Origin: JANNPJ01 sp965200525
Lineage (GTDB): Bacteria; Actinomycetota; Actinomycetes; Actinomycetales; Kineosporiaceae
NCBI GenBank assembly: GCA_965200525.1
Contig: OZ241368.1
Span: 3,348,001-3,412,000, forward strand
DNA: 64,000 bases
Direction: 5' to 3'
The translations under genes were made by a program, and so were the position numbers. Shown here in pieces: positions 1-9,139 of this stretch (within the stretch, counting starts at the first letter, position 1; every line of letters begins with the position of its first letter). The notes under the pieces were generated by a model. The model had not been told where the DNA came from, did no database searches, and saw only the letters and a list, made by a program, of their open reading frames with translations.

Positions 1-1
1 C

Positions 2-43
2 CTGACCGCCCCCGAAGCGTTCGCCCTGCCCCGCCTCACCTGA
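2..43 (+). CDS. 3' end of an upstream gene (partial)
   Basis: An open frame runs in from the left edge and stops at TGA 41-43, 56 bp before the next gene, which has the same orientation. Only 13 codons are visible, so no function can be given. It is reported because the spacing and strand fit the end of a preceding element gene. It could also be a chance open frame in GC-rich DNA. Confidence 0.3.
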   Translation: MTAPEAFALPRLT

Positions 44-99
44 CTTCAAGCCCTTAGCGCACCCCCCGTTGTCGTCCCGTCTGTCTTAAGGAGACCGCC

Positions 100-891
100 A
101 TGACCGAGAACACCGCCGACCCGACGAACCCGCAGAACGCGACCCTCTCCCAGCTACGCGACTGGGGTGTAGCCCGCGAAGCCGGTATGGCGTCGGCCCA
201 GAGCTGGCCCGGTTCCCGGGAAATGCTGCGGGCACAGGAGGAACGCCACGAGCACGTCATGAACTACGACCCCAGCCGGCGACTGGAGGCAGCCCGCGAC
301 ACCCTCGACGAAGTCTTCGGCTGGAACTACGGCCGCGGTCACCTGATCGTCACCGGCCCCGGCCTACCGACTCACACCCTCGACGCCCTCGCGCAGCTCG
401 GATTCGCGCCGGTCGAGATCGAAACCGCCGTCGCCGAACGCATCGACGCCGACGGGAACCTCACCACCGCCGACATCGTCGCGGCCACCGCCGAACTCAC
501 CGGTGTGCCGGGCACGGAGGACGCCTTCCTTCAGGACACCCACGAACGAGCCACCTCACCTGAAGCCCTGCGCTACGCCGAAGAAGGCGCCTACCAGGAC
601 GAATGGGAGCGAGTCAGCGCACTGCCGTTGGCCGGCCTGCTGGCCGAGGCCGGCCACAGCGACCTGCCCGCCGCGCTGCAGGACGCCGCCGAACGCCACG
701 GCTACGCCACCTACGACGACCTCGACGCCGTCCTGAGCGGCAAGTGGAACGACACCAGCAAGCAACTGCACCACGACATGTCGAACACCGACGCCGCGCT
801 CTGGGGCGCCGTCGACACCGACGCCGACACCGGCGACGAAGACGGCGGCCTCGGTGGCAGCTGGCAAAACGACGACGTCGACGACCTGTAA
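100..891 (+). CDS. Hypothetical protein of the conjugative element
   Basis: A 263-aa soluble protein that I do not recognise. The ATG at 100 has a good ribosome binding site (AAGGAGA, about 7 nt upstream). The sequence is acidic and alpha-helical in character. Its last 30 residues are very rich in Asp, Glu and Gly, ending in an Asp-Asp-Val-Asp-Asp-Leu tail. There is no signal peptide or membrane segment. It lies 57 bp upstream of the DUF2637 gene on the same strand and two genes before the relaxase, so it probably belongs to the transfer or maintenance region of the element. Acidic tails occur in small accessory proteins of mobile elements, but assigning a DNA-mimic or regulatory role would be speculation. 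Confidence 0.75.
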   Translation: MTENTADPTNPQNATLSQLRDWGVAREAGMASAQSWPGSREMLRAQEERHEHVMNYDPSRRLEAARDTLDEVFGWNYGRGHLIVTGPGLPTHTLDALAQLGFAPVEIETAVAERIDADGNLTTADIVAATAELTGVPGTEDAFLQDTHERATSPEALRYAEEGAYQDEWERVSALPLAGLLAEAGHSDLPAALQDAAERHGYATYDDLDAVLSGKWNDTSKQLHHDMSNTDAALWGAVDTDADTGDEDGGLGGSWQNDDVDDL

Positions 892-948
892 CCCCGGGGC
901 CGGACTGGCCCGATGCCGCCCCTTCCGTCTGCCCCTGAAAGGACTCTG

Positions 949-2556
949 ATGAGCGTGACCGTGATCCGGCAGCCTCGCCGCCGGTCGAAGAAAGACCAGG
1001 CCCACGACAGCGAACTGGCCCGGCTCGGCTCGAAGGCCGCGCAGGTGCGGTACGCCTGCGAGGTCGTTGCCGCCCAGCCCGGCCCGATGACGGTCCAGGT
1101 GGTCCGGCTGTGGCTGGCCGAGCACGGCGTCGCCGAAAACCCCGCCGACACCAAGCGCCGCACCTACGTGAGCCGGATCGTCAACGACTGGCGCCGCGAG
1201 CAGGGACTGGACGCCACCACCGACGCCCCGAGCCCAACCGGCGGGCCCACCGCCGGCGCCACCGAAGAGCCCACCGACACCGAGGCACCGGCGAGCACGC
1301 GGGCAGGAGCGAGCACGGTCGCGCCCCCCGACCCGGCACCCACGCCGGACCCGGTCACCGTCGCCGATGTGCCCGCGCTACTGCGCGCGCATCTGCCCGC
1401 CACCGTGCCCGCGACTGTGCCCGCGGCCCCGCACCCCGATGTGATCGTCGCCGAGCACACCGCCGCCACCGTCACGCGCGCAGTGGCGCGTGCCGCCGAA
1501 CCCCTCACGCCGGCGCCCACCCAGGTGCCCGCGGATCTGCGCGGGAGCCAACCGCGGGCAGGTGCGAGCACCCCGGAGCCGCACCTGGTGAAGCGGGCGC
1601 GCCGCCTGCGGTTGGCGTCCTACCTCGTGCTGTCCGCCGTGGCCGCGGCCGGGGCGGCCCTGTCCTACCAGTCGCTGCAAAGCGCCGCCGCAGACGTCTT
1701 CCCGCACCGGCTGGCGCAGGTCTTCCCCCTCCTGGTGGACGCCCTCATCGTCGGAGCCTCCCTGGCCTACCTCGCCGGCGCCGTGATCGGGCGAGGCCGG
1801 GCCGGGTGGCGGCTGACCGCCCACGTCGGGGTCGGCGGGACCATCTTCCTCAACGCCCTGGCAGCAGACACGCTCCTCACCGTGCCGTGGCACATCGCCG
1901 CCCCGATCGTGTGGTCGGCCCTGGTGGAACTCACCGCCCGCGACCTGCTCGGCGACTACCGCGCCGCCCACGCCCGCCCGGACAGCATCCCGTTCGCGCT
2001 GTGGCTGACCGCCCCCGGCGAATCCGCCTCCACCTGGCTACGCGTCCGCCGCCAGGCCGCTCACGCGAGCGTCCGCGCGGACGTCGGCGCCCATGCCGCC
2101 GCCCGCGAAGCCCTACGCATGGCCCTGCCCGGCCGCGGCGCCCGCAAGGTCCGGCGCGTCATCTCCCGCCAGCTACGCGCCGGATCCATCACCCCCGCCG
2201 CCGTCCTCGCCCAGGCCGTCACGATCATGGGCACCGTCCCCGCCGGCACCCCCCAGGCCGTCCTGCGTGACGTCCTCGCCAACGCCGTCACCCCAGTCCC
2301 CGGGCAGACGCCCCGGCCCGCGGCCGAGCCGCGCACCCGGCCGCGCGCGCGATGCCGAACGGCCAGAACCCACCTCCAGGACAGCGATCACCTCCAGACC
2401 GTGATCCGAGCCCGCCAACAGCCGCACAGTGCAGCCGCCCCGGGCGGCGCAGACACGGCGCGGCACCGCCCGAACCCGGCACCCAGAGCAGGACAGCGCA
2501 ACCCCTACATCGGCCTCCCAGCAGAAGCAGAACAGCAGCCAGAAAACCCCACCTAA
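949..2556 (+). CDS. DUF2637 membrane protein (SpdB-like plasmid spread family)
   Basis: A 535-aa protein. The ATG at 949 is chosen over the ATG at 913 because GAAAGGA (937-943) sits just before it. Residues about 1-75 are basic and look helical, possibly DNA binding. Residues 75-210 are a Pro/Ala/Thr-rich linker. The central part (about 215-340) carries four hydrophobic segments, including LASYLVLSAVAAAGAAL and an ALVELTARD motif, typical of DUF2637. The tail is Arg/Pro-rich. DUF2637 proteins are common on actinomycete plasmids and integrative elements next to transfer genes, and SpdB-type proteins aid intramycelial plasmid spread. The role in spread is inferred from family and position. The gene ends where the candidate oriT begins. 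Confidence 0.75.
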   Translation: MSVTVIRQPRRRSKKDQAHDSELARLGSKAAQVRYACEVVAAQPGPMTVQVVRLWLAEHGVAENPADTKRRTYVSRIVNDWRREQGLDATTDAPSPTGGPTAGATEEPTDTEAPASTRAGASTVAPPDPAPTPDPVTVADVPALLRAHLPATVPATVPAAPHPDVIVAEHTAATVTRAVARAAEPLTPAPTQVPADLRGSQPRAGASTPEPHLVKRARRLRLASYLVLSAVAAAGAALSYQSLQSAAADVFPHRLAQVFPLLVDALIVGASLAYLAGAVIGRGRAGWRLTAHVGVGGTIFLNALAADTLLTVPWHIAAPIVWSALVELTARDLLGDYRAAHARPDSIPFALWLTAPGESASTWLRVRRQAAHASVRADVGAHAAAREALRMALPGRGARKVRRVISRQLRAGSITPAAVLAQAVTIMGTVPAGTPQAVLRDVLANAVTPVPGQTPRPAAEPRTRPRARCRTARTHLQDSDHLQTVIRARQQPHSAAAPGGADTARHRPNPAPRAGQRNPYIGLPAEAEQQPENPT

Positions 2557-2745
2557 GAAACCGATTCAGCAGTCAGAAAGAAAGCCCAGACCAGTACGCA
2601 GCCAGTCACCAAAGAAACCCATTCCGAAAGAGCCAAGAACCCCAAACCTATGCATCACTGATCGAGTAGGCCGAACCAAGATCAACTAGCAAGATCGTTT
2701 AGCTCATTCTTCGCGCTATTCAGCGCGGTCGAACCCTTTTCGCAT
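2555..2745. other. A/C-rich intergenic gap with repeats and a hairpin; candidate oriT
   Basis: This gap directly precedes the relaxase gene and is unlike its surroundings: the plus strand is strongly A/C-rich with few T from about 2540 to 2660. It contains a 13-bp direct repeat with one mismatch (AAGAAACCGATTC 2555-2567, AAGAAACCCATTC 2612-2624) and a perfect 6-bp hairpin CGCGCT-ATTC-AGCGCG (2712-2727). MobF relaxases commonly nick next to an inverted repeat close to their own gene, so this is the best oriT candidate in the window. The nick position cannot be read from sequence alone. GGAGG at 2746-2750 is the relaxase ribosome binding site. Confidence 0.4.
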
Positions 2746-2759
2746 GGAGGTGCTTTCGC

Positions 2760-5700
2760 ATGGTGGTAACCGTGGCCAAGGCGACGTCGGCGGAGTACTA
2801 CGTCGGCCTCGGCGGCGTGGCCGCCGGGCAGGAGTCGTACTACCTGGACGCTGTCACTGAGGGCGAGCCGCCGGGGCAGTGGTCCGGGTCCGGCGCCGAC
2901 CGGCTGGGCCTGTCCGGTGAGGTCGACGCCGAGGACATGACGGCTGTGTTCGGTGAGTTCGTGAACCCGGTCACCGGGGAGGCGATCGGGTCCGGGCGGC
3001 GGGCGTACCGGTCGGTGCAGGACCGCCTGGACGCGGCCCTGACGGCCGAGCCGGCGGCTCTGCCGGAGCGGGTCGAGGAGCTGCGCCGGCAGATCGAGGG
3101 CTCGGCGCAGACAAACACGATCGGGTGGGACGCCACGTTCAGTGTTCCCAAGTCCGTGACTGTCGCTCACACCGCCGCGCACCGGGCGGAGGTCGCGGCG
3201 ATCCGGTCCGGGGACGTGGAGCGGGCCGAGCAGTTCGCGGCGATCCGGACCGGGATCGAGTCGGCGATCCTGGAGGCGAACGCGGCGATGCTCGACTACG
3301 CCGAGACCATCGCGGTGGTCCGGACCGGCCGGCACGGCGGTCACTCCGAGACCGCCCGCTGGGAAGCGGCGCCGGGGTTGGTGGTGGCGTCGTTCTTCCA
3401 GCACACGAACCGCAACATCGACCCGCAGCTGCACGTGCACAACCCGATCCTGAACCGCGCCTACTCCGCCGACGGCAAAGCCCGCGCTCTGGACGGGCAG
3501 GATCTCCTGGCGCAGCAGCACGCCCTCGGCGCGGTCGCCGACCGGGTGCTGGAGGAGCGCCTCACAGGCATGGGGTTCCAGGTCGAGCTGCGCCCCGACG
3601 GCATGGCCCGCGAGCTGACGGTCGTACCGACCGCCATCGTCGAACTGTTCTCCTCCCGCGATCAGCAGGTGAGCGCGAAGGTCGCCGAGCTGCTCCCCGC
3701 GGCAGAAGAAAAGGCCGGCCGGGAGCTGACGGAACTGGAGATCTACCGCCTGAAGAAGGCGGCCACACTGTCCACTCGCACCGCGAAATCGGCCCACGCG
3801 CACGAGACCCGAGAGGAACTGCTGTCGCGGTGGTGGGCCAGCACGGTGGCCAGCGGTTCCAACCTCGACCAGGTCGGCGACGACATGGTCGAGCACCTGC
3901 AGCACCGCCGAGCCGCCGAAGAAGCGGGCACGGCAACCGCGGCCGCTGAATGGTCGGCCACCGCGATCATCAGCGAGGCGGTCGCCGCCTGCGGGCAGCG
4001 CAAGTCGGCCTGGCGGTCCTCCGATCTGATGCTGGAGATCGCCCGGCGGCTGCCGTCGCTGGGTGGGCTGGATGCCAAGAGCACCCAGCAGGTCCTGACC
4101 GGCCTGGTCGAGCAGGCCCTGGCCGGGGACCTGGTGCGGCAGGTCGCCGGGCGGAACATCGACGACCTCGCCGAACTCCTGGACAGCGACCCCGCCACCG
4201 CCAGCAGCGCCGCCGCGGCCCTGGCCGCCGACCCCTCCACGCCACCGTCGGCGCGCCTATATGCCACCACCGACACCCTCCTGGCCGAAGAGGCCCTGCG
4301 CCGGGCGTCGATCGAACGCGGCGCCCACCACCTGAACGCCGCCGCCGTGAACGCCTGGTTGGACGAGCACGCCACGACGATCGGCGCCGACCAGCGCGCC
4401 GCCGTCGCCGGGATCGCCGCCACGGACGCCCGGCTGGCCGTCCTGGTCGGCCCGGCCGGCACGGGAAAGTCCTACGCGGCCGGAACGTTCGCGCACGCCT
4501 GGGCCGACCTCACCACCGCCGACGGCCAGCCCGGCCGGGTGGTCGGCCTGGCCGTCTCGCAGATCGCCACGCAGGTCCTGCGCGATGACGGGATCGAGGA
4601 CGCCCGCAACATTACCCAGTGGCTCGACGTGCAGGACAAGCTCACCGCTGGCAGCACCCACCCCGCCGACACCGCATGGACGCTGCGGCCGACGGATGTG
4701 GTGATGGTGGATGAGGCGTCCATGGTCGCCACCGCCGACCTGCACCGCATCCACACCCTCACCCAGCACGCCGGCGCCCGCCTCGTCCTGACCGGTGACC
4801 CGCGCCAGCTCGGTGCCGTTGAGGCGGGTGGGGTGATGGGCCTGCTCGACGGGCACGCCGAGACCTACACCCTCGCCGACGTCCGCCGCTTCGCCACCGA
4901 CTGGGAACCAGCCGCCTCACTCGCCCTCAGAGACGGCGACCCCGACGCCCTGACCGAGTACGACCGCCACGGCCGGCTCCTATCGCACGACACACCCGAC
5001 GACGCCGTGACCGCCGCTGCTCGGGCGGCGGTTGCTGATCGCCTGGACGGGCGGTCCGTCGTGGTCGTCACCGCCACCAACGAGCAGGCCGCGCAGGTCG
5101 CGACCACCGTGCGGGACCAGCTGATCGACCTCGGCCTGGTCGAACCGGACGGGGTCCTGCTCGGCCTGGACGGCGGCACCGCCGGGGTCGGCGACCTCAT
5201 CGCCGCCCGCCGCAACAACTACGCCCTCGGCGTCATCAACCGCGCCCAATACAAGGTCACCGCCGTCGGTGAGGACGGCTCCCTCACCGTCGTGCCCGCC
5301 GACCACAACCAGACCGACCCAACGTCGGCCGCTCCAGCGCGGGAGCTGGTGCTGCCCGCCTCCTACGTGGGTGAGCACGTGCAGCTCGGGTACGCCTCGA
5401 CCGTCCACGCCGCCCAAGGCATGACCGTCGACAGCGCCCACCTACTCACCGACGGGACCATGGACGCCGCCACCCTCTACGTCGCCATGACCCGCGGCCG
5501 GCTGACCAACACCGCCCACGTCTCCCTCAACACGCCGACCACCGCTGACACCCGCCCGGCTGCCACCACGGCCGCGGGCGGTCAGGTGCGGTTGGAGGAC
5601 GCCACCACCCGCGCCTCGGCCCGCGCCGTCCTGGAAGCCTCCCTCCAGCGGGGCCAGAGCAACCGAGCCGCGACCGTCGAAGCTGAACTGGACGCCGCGC

Positions 5701-7433
5701 GCCTGTCGAACATGAGCGTCCTGGCGGGCCGGCTCGAAGCCGTGGTGCGGATCGCGTGCCGCGAGCGCCTCGACCGCCACCTCGACGAGCTCACCGCCCG
5801 CGGCGTCTTGGACCCGCACGCTCGGGCCCGGCTCGGCGCCGACCAGGGCAGCGAGCACCTCTCTCGCCTGCTGCGCGCGGTCGAGCAGACCGGGCAAGAC
5901 CCCCGCCAGGTCCTCACCGATGCCATCACCGCCCGGTCGCTGAGCGATGCCGACTCCGTGGCGCAGGTCCTGTCGCACCGGATCACCGGCGGGCAGCCCC
6001 TGCCGCACCCGCTGCTGCCCGAGGCCCAGGCCGCGGGCAACGTGAGCGAGCGGGAGCAGGGCGACGTGGCCGGGCTCGTCGTGCCGGGGGACATCGCGCC
6101 GGCCCTGGTCGAGCATGTCGAGCACCTGCAGGCGCGCGTCGCCCGCCGCCAGGATGAGCTCGGCCAGCAGATCGCGGCCGACCCACCTGCGTGGGCGCTG
6201 CAGGCGTTCGGCCCCGTCCCCACTCACGCCGTCGACAGCACGGACAGCGGCGACAGCTCCCGCGGCGGCGGCGTCGCTTGGGATGACTCAGCCTGGCGGG
6301 CGTGGGTGCAGCGGGCCGGGACGGTTGCCGCGCATCGGGAGGCGACCGGTTGGGCGCACGAGCAGCAGGCCATCTCGACCATGCCGGGCCTGGCCGCCAC
6401 GGAGCAGCGCGCCTCCTACACCGCCGCGTGGGAAGCCCTCGGCCGCCCCGAGGCCGCCCTCGACGAGACCGGGATGAGCGAAGGACGCCTACGCGCCCGC
6501 GTCCGCGCCGGGCAGCTGGAGCGGGCGTGGGCGCCCCCGCACGCCGACGCCGCCCTACGCGCGGCCGAGACCGAACGCGAAACCGCCCGGCAGGGCGCAG
6601 CGATCGCCCGTGCCCATGCCGAGCAAGCCGAACGGGCCGGTGACTCGGATGCTGTCGCCCGGCACGCGGCTGACGCTGCGGTTCATGAAGGCATCGTCAC
6701 AGTCAAAGACGCCGCCATCCCCGCCCTGCAAGTCGCCGTGCAGGCCCGCAGCGCGTGGGCGTCCTCGGCCACGGTCGCGTTCGAGGTTGAGCAGCGCGGC
6801 AAGGTCGAGCTGGAACGGCGCGGTATCCGCATCGGCGCCGAACCCGACCGCATCGACACCGTCGCCTGGCTGGCCGCCGACCGCGCGGCGCGCGAAGCCG
6901 ACGACGCCCACCGACCGATCACCGAACTCGACCTGCACGACACCACCGCCGACGAAGCTGCCGCCCTCATCGAGCAGGTGCCGGCCGACGAACTGGCGCA
7001 CCTACCTGAAGCCACCACCGGCCCCGACCCGTGGAACCACACCAGCGACGCGGACACGGCCGACGACGCAGCAACCCCGACTGGCCGGGCCCCCAACGTC
7101 GATGACACGGCGATCGGCAATGACAGAGGCGAGTACGGGTGGGGTCATTCGCCCGCTCATGCCGTCCTGCCGGCCGACGCCAGCGCCGAGCAGGTCGAGG
7201 CCGGGGCGGCGCTGGCCGCGCTGGCCTTGCGCACGGTCGCTGACCGGGCCAGCCAGGACGCCGCCCACGTCGAAGACGCCGACCTCGACGACACCCACCA
7301 CAGCAGCAGCGACAACAGCCGGGCTGAGTCGGACGAGCAGGGCCGCCGCCGTCGGGACGCCGCCGACCAGCAGCAAGCCATGACGACCAGGTCCGCGGCC
7401 CGTGAGGCCAGCGCGGATGTGGCCGATGTGTGA
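2760..7433 (+). CDS. traA: MobF-family conjugative relaxase-helicase (TraA/TrwC type)
   Basis: A 1557-aa relaxase fused to a helicase, the enzyme that nicks oriT, stays covalently bound to the 5' end and unwinds the transferred strand. The N-terminal TrwC domain has the catalytic tyrosines Y13/Y14 and the metal-binding histidines H215, H225 and H227 (HVHN). The RecD-like helicase has Walker A GPAGTGKS with K570 and Walker B MVDEAS with D651/E652. A UvrD_C2-like region near 880-920 contains VHAAQGMT and YVAMTRGR. The C-terminal 600 residues are alpha-helical and charged, as in other actinomycete TraA proteins. Start: GGAGG at 2746-2750, 9 nt before the ATG. This is the key evidence that the left part of the window is a conjugative element using single-stranded transfer. 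No coupling ATPase is seen here. Confidence 0.93.
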   Translation: MVVTVAKATSAEYYVGLGGVAAGQESYYLDAVTEGEPPGQWSGSGADRLGLSGEVDAEDMTAVFGEFVNPVTGEAIGSGRRAYRSVQDRLDAALTAEPAALPERVEELRRQIEGSAQTNTIGWDATFSVPKSVTVAHTAAHRAEVAAIRSGDVERAEQFAAIRTGIESAILEANAAMLDYAETIAVVRTGRHGGHSETARWEAAPGLVVASFFQHTNRNIDPQLHVHNPILNRAYSADGKARALDGQDLLAQQHALGAVADRVLEERLTGMGFQVELRPDGMARELTVVPTAIVELFSSRDQQVSAKVAELLPAAEEKAGRELTELEIYRLKKAATLSTRTAKSAHAHETREELLSRWWASTVASGSNLDQVGDDMVEHLQHRRAAEEAGTATAAAEWSATAIISEAVAACGQRKSAWRSSDLMLEIARRLPSLGGLDAKSTQQVLTGLVEQALAGDLVRQVAGRNIDDLAELLDSDPATASSAAAALAADPSTPPSARLYATTDTLLAEEALRRASIERGAHHLNAAAVNAWLDEHATTIGADQRAAVAGIAATDARLAVLVGPAGTGKSYAAGTFAHAWADLTTADGQPGRVVGLAVSQIATQVLRDDGIEDARNITQWLDVQDKLTAGSTHPADTAWTLRPTDVVMVDEASMVATADLHRIHTLTQHAGARLVLTGDPRQLGAVEAGGVMGLLDGHAETYTLADVRRFATDWEPAASLALRDGDPDALTEYDRHGRLLSHDTPDDAVTAAARAAVADRLDGRSVVVVTATNEQAAQVATTVRDQLIDLGLVEPDGVLLGLDGGTAGVGDLIAARRNNYALGVINRAQYKVTAVGEDGSLTVVPADHNQTDPTSAAPARELVLPASYVGEHVQLGYASTVHAAQGMTVDSAHLLTDGTMDAATLYVAMTRGRLTNTAHVSLNTPTTADTRPAATTAAGGQVRLEDATTRASARAVLEASLQRGQSNRAATVEAELDAARLSNMSVLAGRLEAVVRIACRERLDRHLDELTARGVLDPHARARLGADQGSEHLSRLLRAVEQTGQDPRQVLTDAITARSLSDADSVAQVLSHRITGGQPLPHPLLPEAQAAGNVSEREQGDVAGLVVPGDIAPALVEHVEHLQARVARRQDELGQQIAADPPAWALQAFGPVPTHAVDSTDSGDSSRGGGVAWDDSAWRAWVQRAGTVAAHREATGWAHEQQAISTMPGLAATEQRASYTAAWEALGRPEAALDETGMSEGRLRARVRAGQLERAWAPPHADAALRAAETERETARQGAAIARAHAEQAERAGDSDAVARHAADAAVHEGIVTVKDAAIPALQVAVQARSAWASSATVAFEVEQRGKVELERRGIRIGAEPDRIDTVAWLAADRAAREADDAHRPITELDLHDTTADEAAALIEQVPADELAHLPEATTGPDPWNHTSDADTADDAATPTGRAPNVDDTAIGNDRGEYGWGHSPAHAVLPADASAEQVEAGAALAALALRTVADRASQDAAHVEDADLDDTHHSSSDNSRAESDEQGRRRRDAADQQQAMTTRSAAREASADVADV

Positions 7434-7434
7434 G

Positions 7435-7932
7435 TCAGTCGCGCGGGGGCGTGTCTTCCCCGGGGAGGTTCAGTTCGTCGCGGATGCCGGTGATCCACCC
7501 GAACCAGCCGGCCACGCCGACGGCGTACTCCCACCCGGCCAGCTTGTCGACCATCTGAACGGTGGCCAGGTCCAGCTGCCGGCGGATGCTGCCCCCGGTG
7601 ACCGGCATGTGACCGCCGCCCATCGGCGCGGTGGGCATCTGCAGCGTGGTCCACCGGGCCGCGTTGAACATCCCGAACACCGCCCGCTCAACCCCATCCA
7701 GCGAGGCGTAGTCGTTCGGCAGCCCGTTGTTCACCACCGCCGCGACCGCGGTCTCCACCTTGTCCCACGCCACGTCGAGCTCGTCGCCGGTCCGGATCCA
7801 CGGCACCCCGTGATCCAGGATCCGCACCACCCCCGGGACCGCGACGATCTCGTCCGGCCCCGGAGTGCGCCACGCCTCCGAACCGGTCGTGGTCTCGTTC
7901 TCGCCTGGCTGCGCAGCTGCCATCTCACTCAC
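7435..7932 (-). CDS. Hypothetical protein, convergent with the relaxase gene
   Basis: A 165-aa protein of unknown function. The frame opens at a GTG (7932) with an ATG three codons in (7923); either could start translation. Its stop is one base from the relaxase stop, so the two genes converge with no room for a separate terminator. The protein is soluble, with several Trp and Gly residues in the second half (motif GWFGWITGIRDEL) and no motif I can name. The 400-bp region upstream of its start carries the nested inverted repeat at 8133-8264. If that element is transcribed on the minus strand, it would sit in the leader of this gene. Coding potential is supported by length and by the absence of a better frame. 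Confidence 0.6.
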   Translation of the reverse strand: MSEMAAAQPGENETTTGSEAWRTPGPDEIVAVPGVVRILDHGVPWIRTGDELDVAWDKVETAVAAVVNNGLPNDYASLDGVERAVFGMFNAARWTTLQMPTAPMGGGHMPVTGGSIRRQLDLATVQMVDKLAGWEYAVGVAGWFGWITGIRDELNLPGEDTPPRD

Positions 7933-8347
7933 CCCGTACGTGGGCCCATTCCGTCACCAAAGACGTTACGCGCCAGCACCGACAGTTCCGGCCCGGACAA
8001 CACCAGCCCCGGCAGGTACGGCCGGGCCGGTGGGAACGAGGAACGGGTTGCGTGCGGCCCGCGCGAGACCAATCAGGGCCGGGCCGGGTGACGCGCGAGG
8101 CCGATCACCTTGGGTGCCTTGGCTCACCTCCCGGTACCACCCGCGGTCTCACCGTCAATCCCCAACTTCGGTGGGTGGTCGGGGTATGTGCTCACCGCAC
8201 ATGCGCGGGGCCAGGTCGGCGGGGCGGGTGGGGATTGACCGCGAGCCTCTCCACGGGCGGTACCTAGCGCCCACGGCGGGGGCAGCAAGAACGCCCCCAC
8301 CGCAGCACCACCACAACCCAAACACCCTTCGTCACGGGAGAACTCAG
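7933..8347. other. Non-coding region between divergent element genes
   Basis: About 415 bp separate the minus-strand gene ending at 7435 from the plus-strand operon starting at 8348. I find no convincing gene here; the open frames are low-complexity by-products of GC content. It must contain promoters for both sides, and its right half holds the nested inverted repeat described separately. CGGGAG at 8335-8340 is the ribosome binding site of the next gene. Confidence 0.6.
8133..8264 (-). ncRNA. Three-tier nested inverted repeat; candidate structured RNA or ssDNA origin
   Basis: Three inverted repeats share nearly the same centre. The outer pair is GGTACCACCCGCGG (8133-8146) with CCACGGGCGGTACC (8251-8264). 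The middle pair is GTCAATCCCC (8154-8163) with GGGGATTGAC (8230-8239). The inner pair is ATGTGC (8186-8191) with GCACAT (8197-8202) and a 5-nt loop. The outer helix matches at 12 of 14 positions. Its two mismatches are A-C on the plus strand but G-U wobbles on the minus strand, so only a minus-strand RNA (or ssDNA) forms an unbroken 14-bp helix. That asymmetry favours a minus-strand structured transcript. Alternatives are a rolling-circle or clt-type origin on transferred single-stranded DNA, or a regulatory cruciform. I do not recognise it as a known RNA family. Confidence 0.45.
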
Positions 8348-9139
8348 ATGGACGAGAACCAGCACACCACGAGTGACCAGGCCGGTCCGGCGCGGCCCTC
8401 GATCGAGGCCACCTACCGGGCCGAGTACCAGCAGACGTTCACCACCGCCGTGCAGGCGTTGAGCGCCGCGGTCCGGCTCGTGCACCCCACCTACGGGCCG
8501 GTCGACTTCGCGGACTTCCTCGCCCACGCTCTGGCCGCCGTGGCCGCCAACGTCGGCAGCACCGATCGGCTCATCGTCGGTCGGCCCGGATCGTGGGAAG
8601 CCGACCTGATCGCGCAGTTGGTGGAAGGGACGGTCGGGGGTGGGATGGAAGACCTCATCTGGTACCGGACCGAGCCGGTCGTGATCCACCTGAACGTGGC
8701 CCGGCTGATCCATCAGAACATCTGGGTGACCCCGGGTGTGGTGGAGAGCGAGTTCGAGCAGGAATGCGCGGCCGTTATCGACCTGCACGAGGGCTTGCTG
8801 GCCGGGCAGGTCAGCCTGGAGGCCATGGACGCGGCTCTGGAGGCGACTCTGAACGTCGTCAGGGCGCGGTGGCAGGAGCGGTACCGGACCTACGCGGACG
8901 CGTTCACGGCTGCGGTGAAAGCCGAAGCGGCCCGGTTCAAGAACCTTCGAGTCGACGTGATCGTGGAAGCGATCACCGACCCGGAAGCGGAGCTGTTCGA
9001 GGGGCCCGAGCACCCGGACGATCAGGAAGCTGAGGATGTCGACGACTTGGCCCTGCACCTGTGGAACGCCGCCCACACGAGTATCCCGCTACCCACGGCC
9101 AGCAGCCCGGCCACCGGTGACAGCAAGGGGCAGGTATGA
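8348..9139 (+). CDS. Hypothetical protein, first gene of a four-gene overlapping operon
   Basis: A 263-aa soluble protein of unknown function. The open frame extends much further upstream, but the ATG at 8348 is chosen because CGGGAG precedes it and the upstream part looks non-coding. The sequence is mostly helical and acidic toward the C-terminus (EHPDDQEAEDVDDLALHLW). There is no membrane segment, signal peptide or nucleotide-binding motif. Its stop overlaps the next start (ATGA at 9136), beginning a chain of four coupled genes that ends with a DNA methyltransferase and a GIY-YIG-like protein. The tight coupling suggests it works with those enzymes, for example as an accessory or control subunit, but that is inference from position only. 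Confidence 0.75.
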   Translation: MDENQHTTSDQAGPARPSIEATYRAEYQQTFTTAVQALSAAVRLVHPTYGPVDFADFLAHALAAVAANVGSTDRLIVGRPGSWEADLIAQLVEGTVGGGMEDLIWYRTEPVVIHLNVARLIHQNIWVTPGVVESEFEQECAAVIDLHEGLLAGQVSLEAMDAALEATLNVVRARWQERYRTYADAFTAAVKAEAARFKNLRVDVIVEAITDPEAELFEGPEHPDDQEAEDVDDLALHLWNAAHTSIPLPTASSPATGDSKGQV

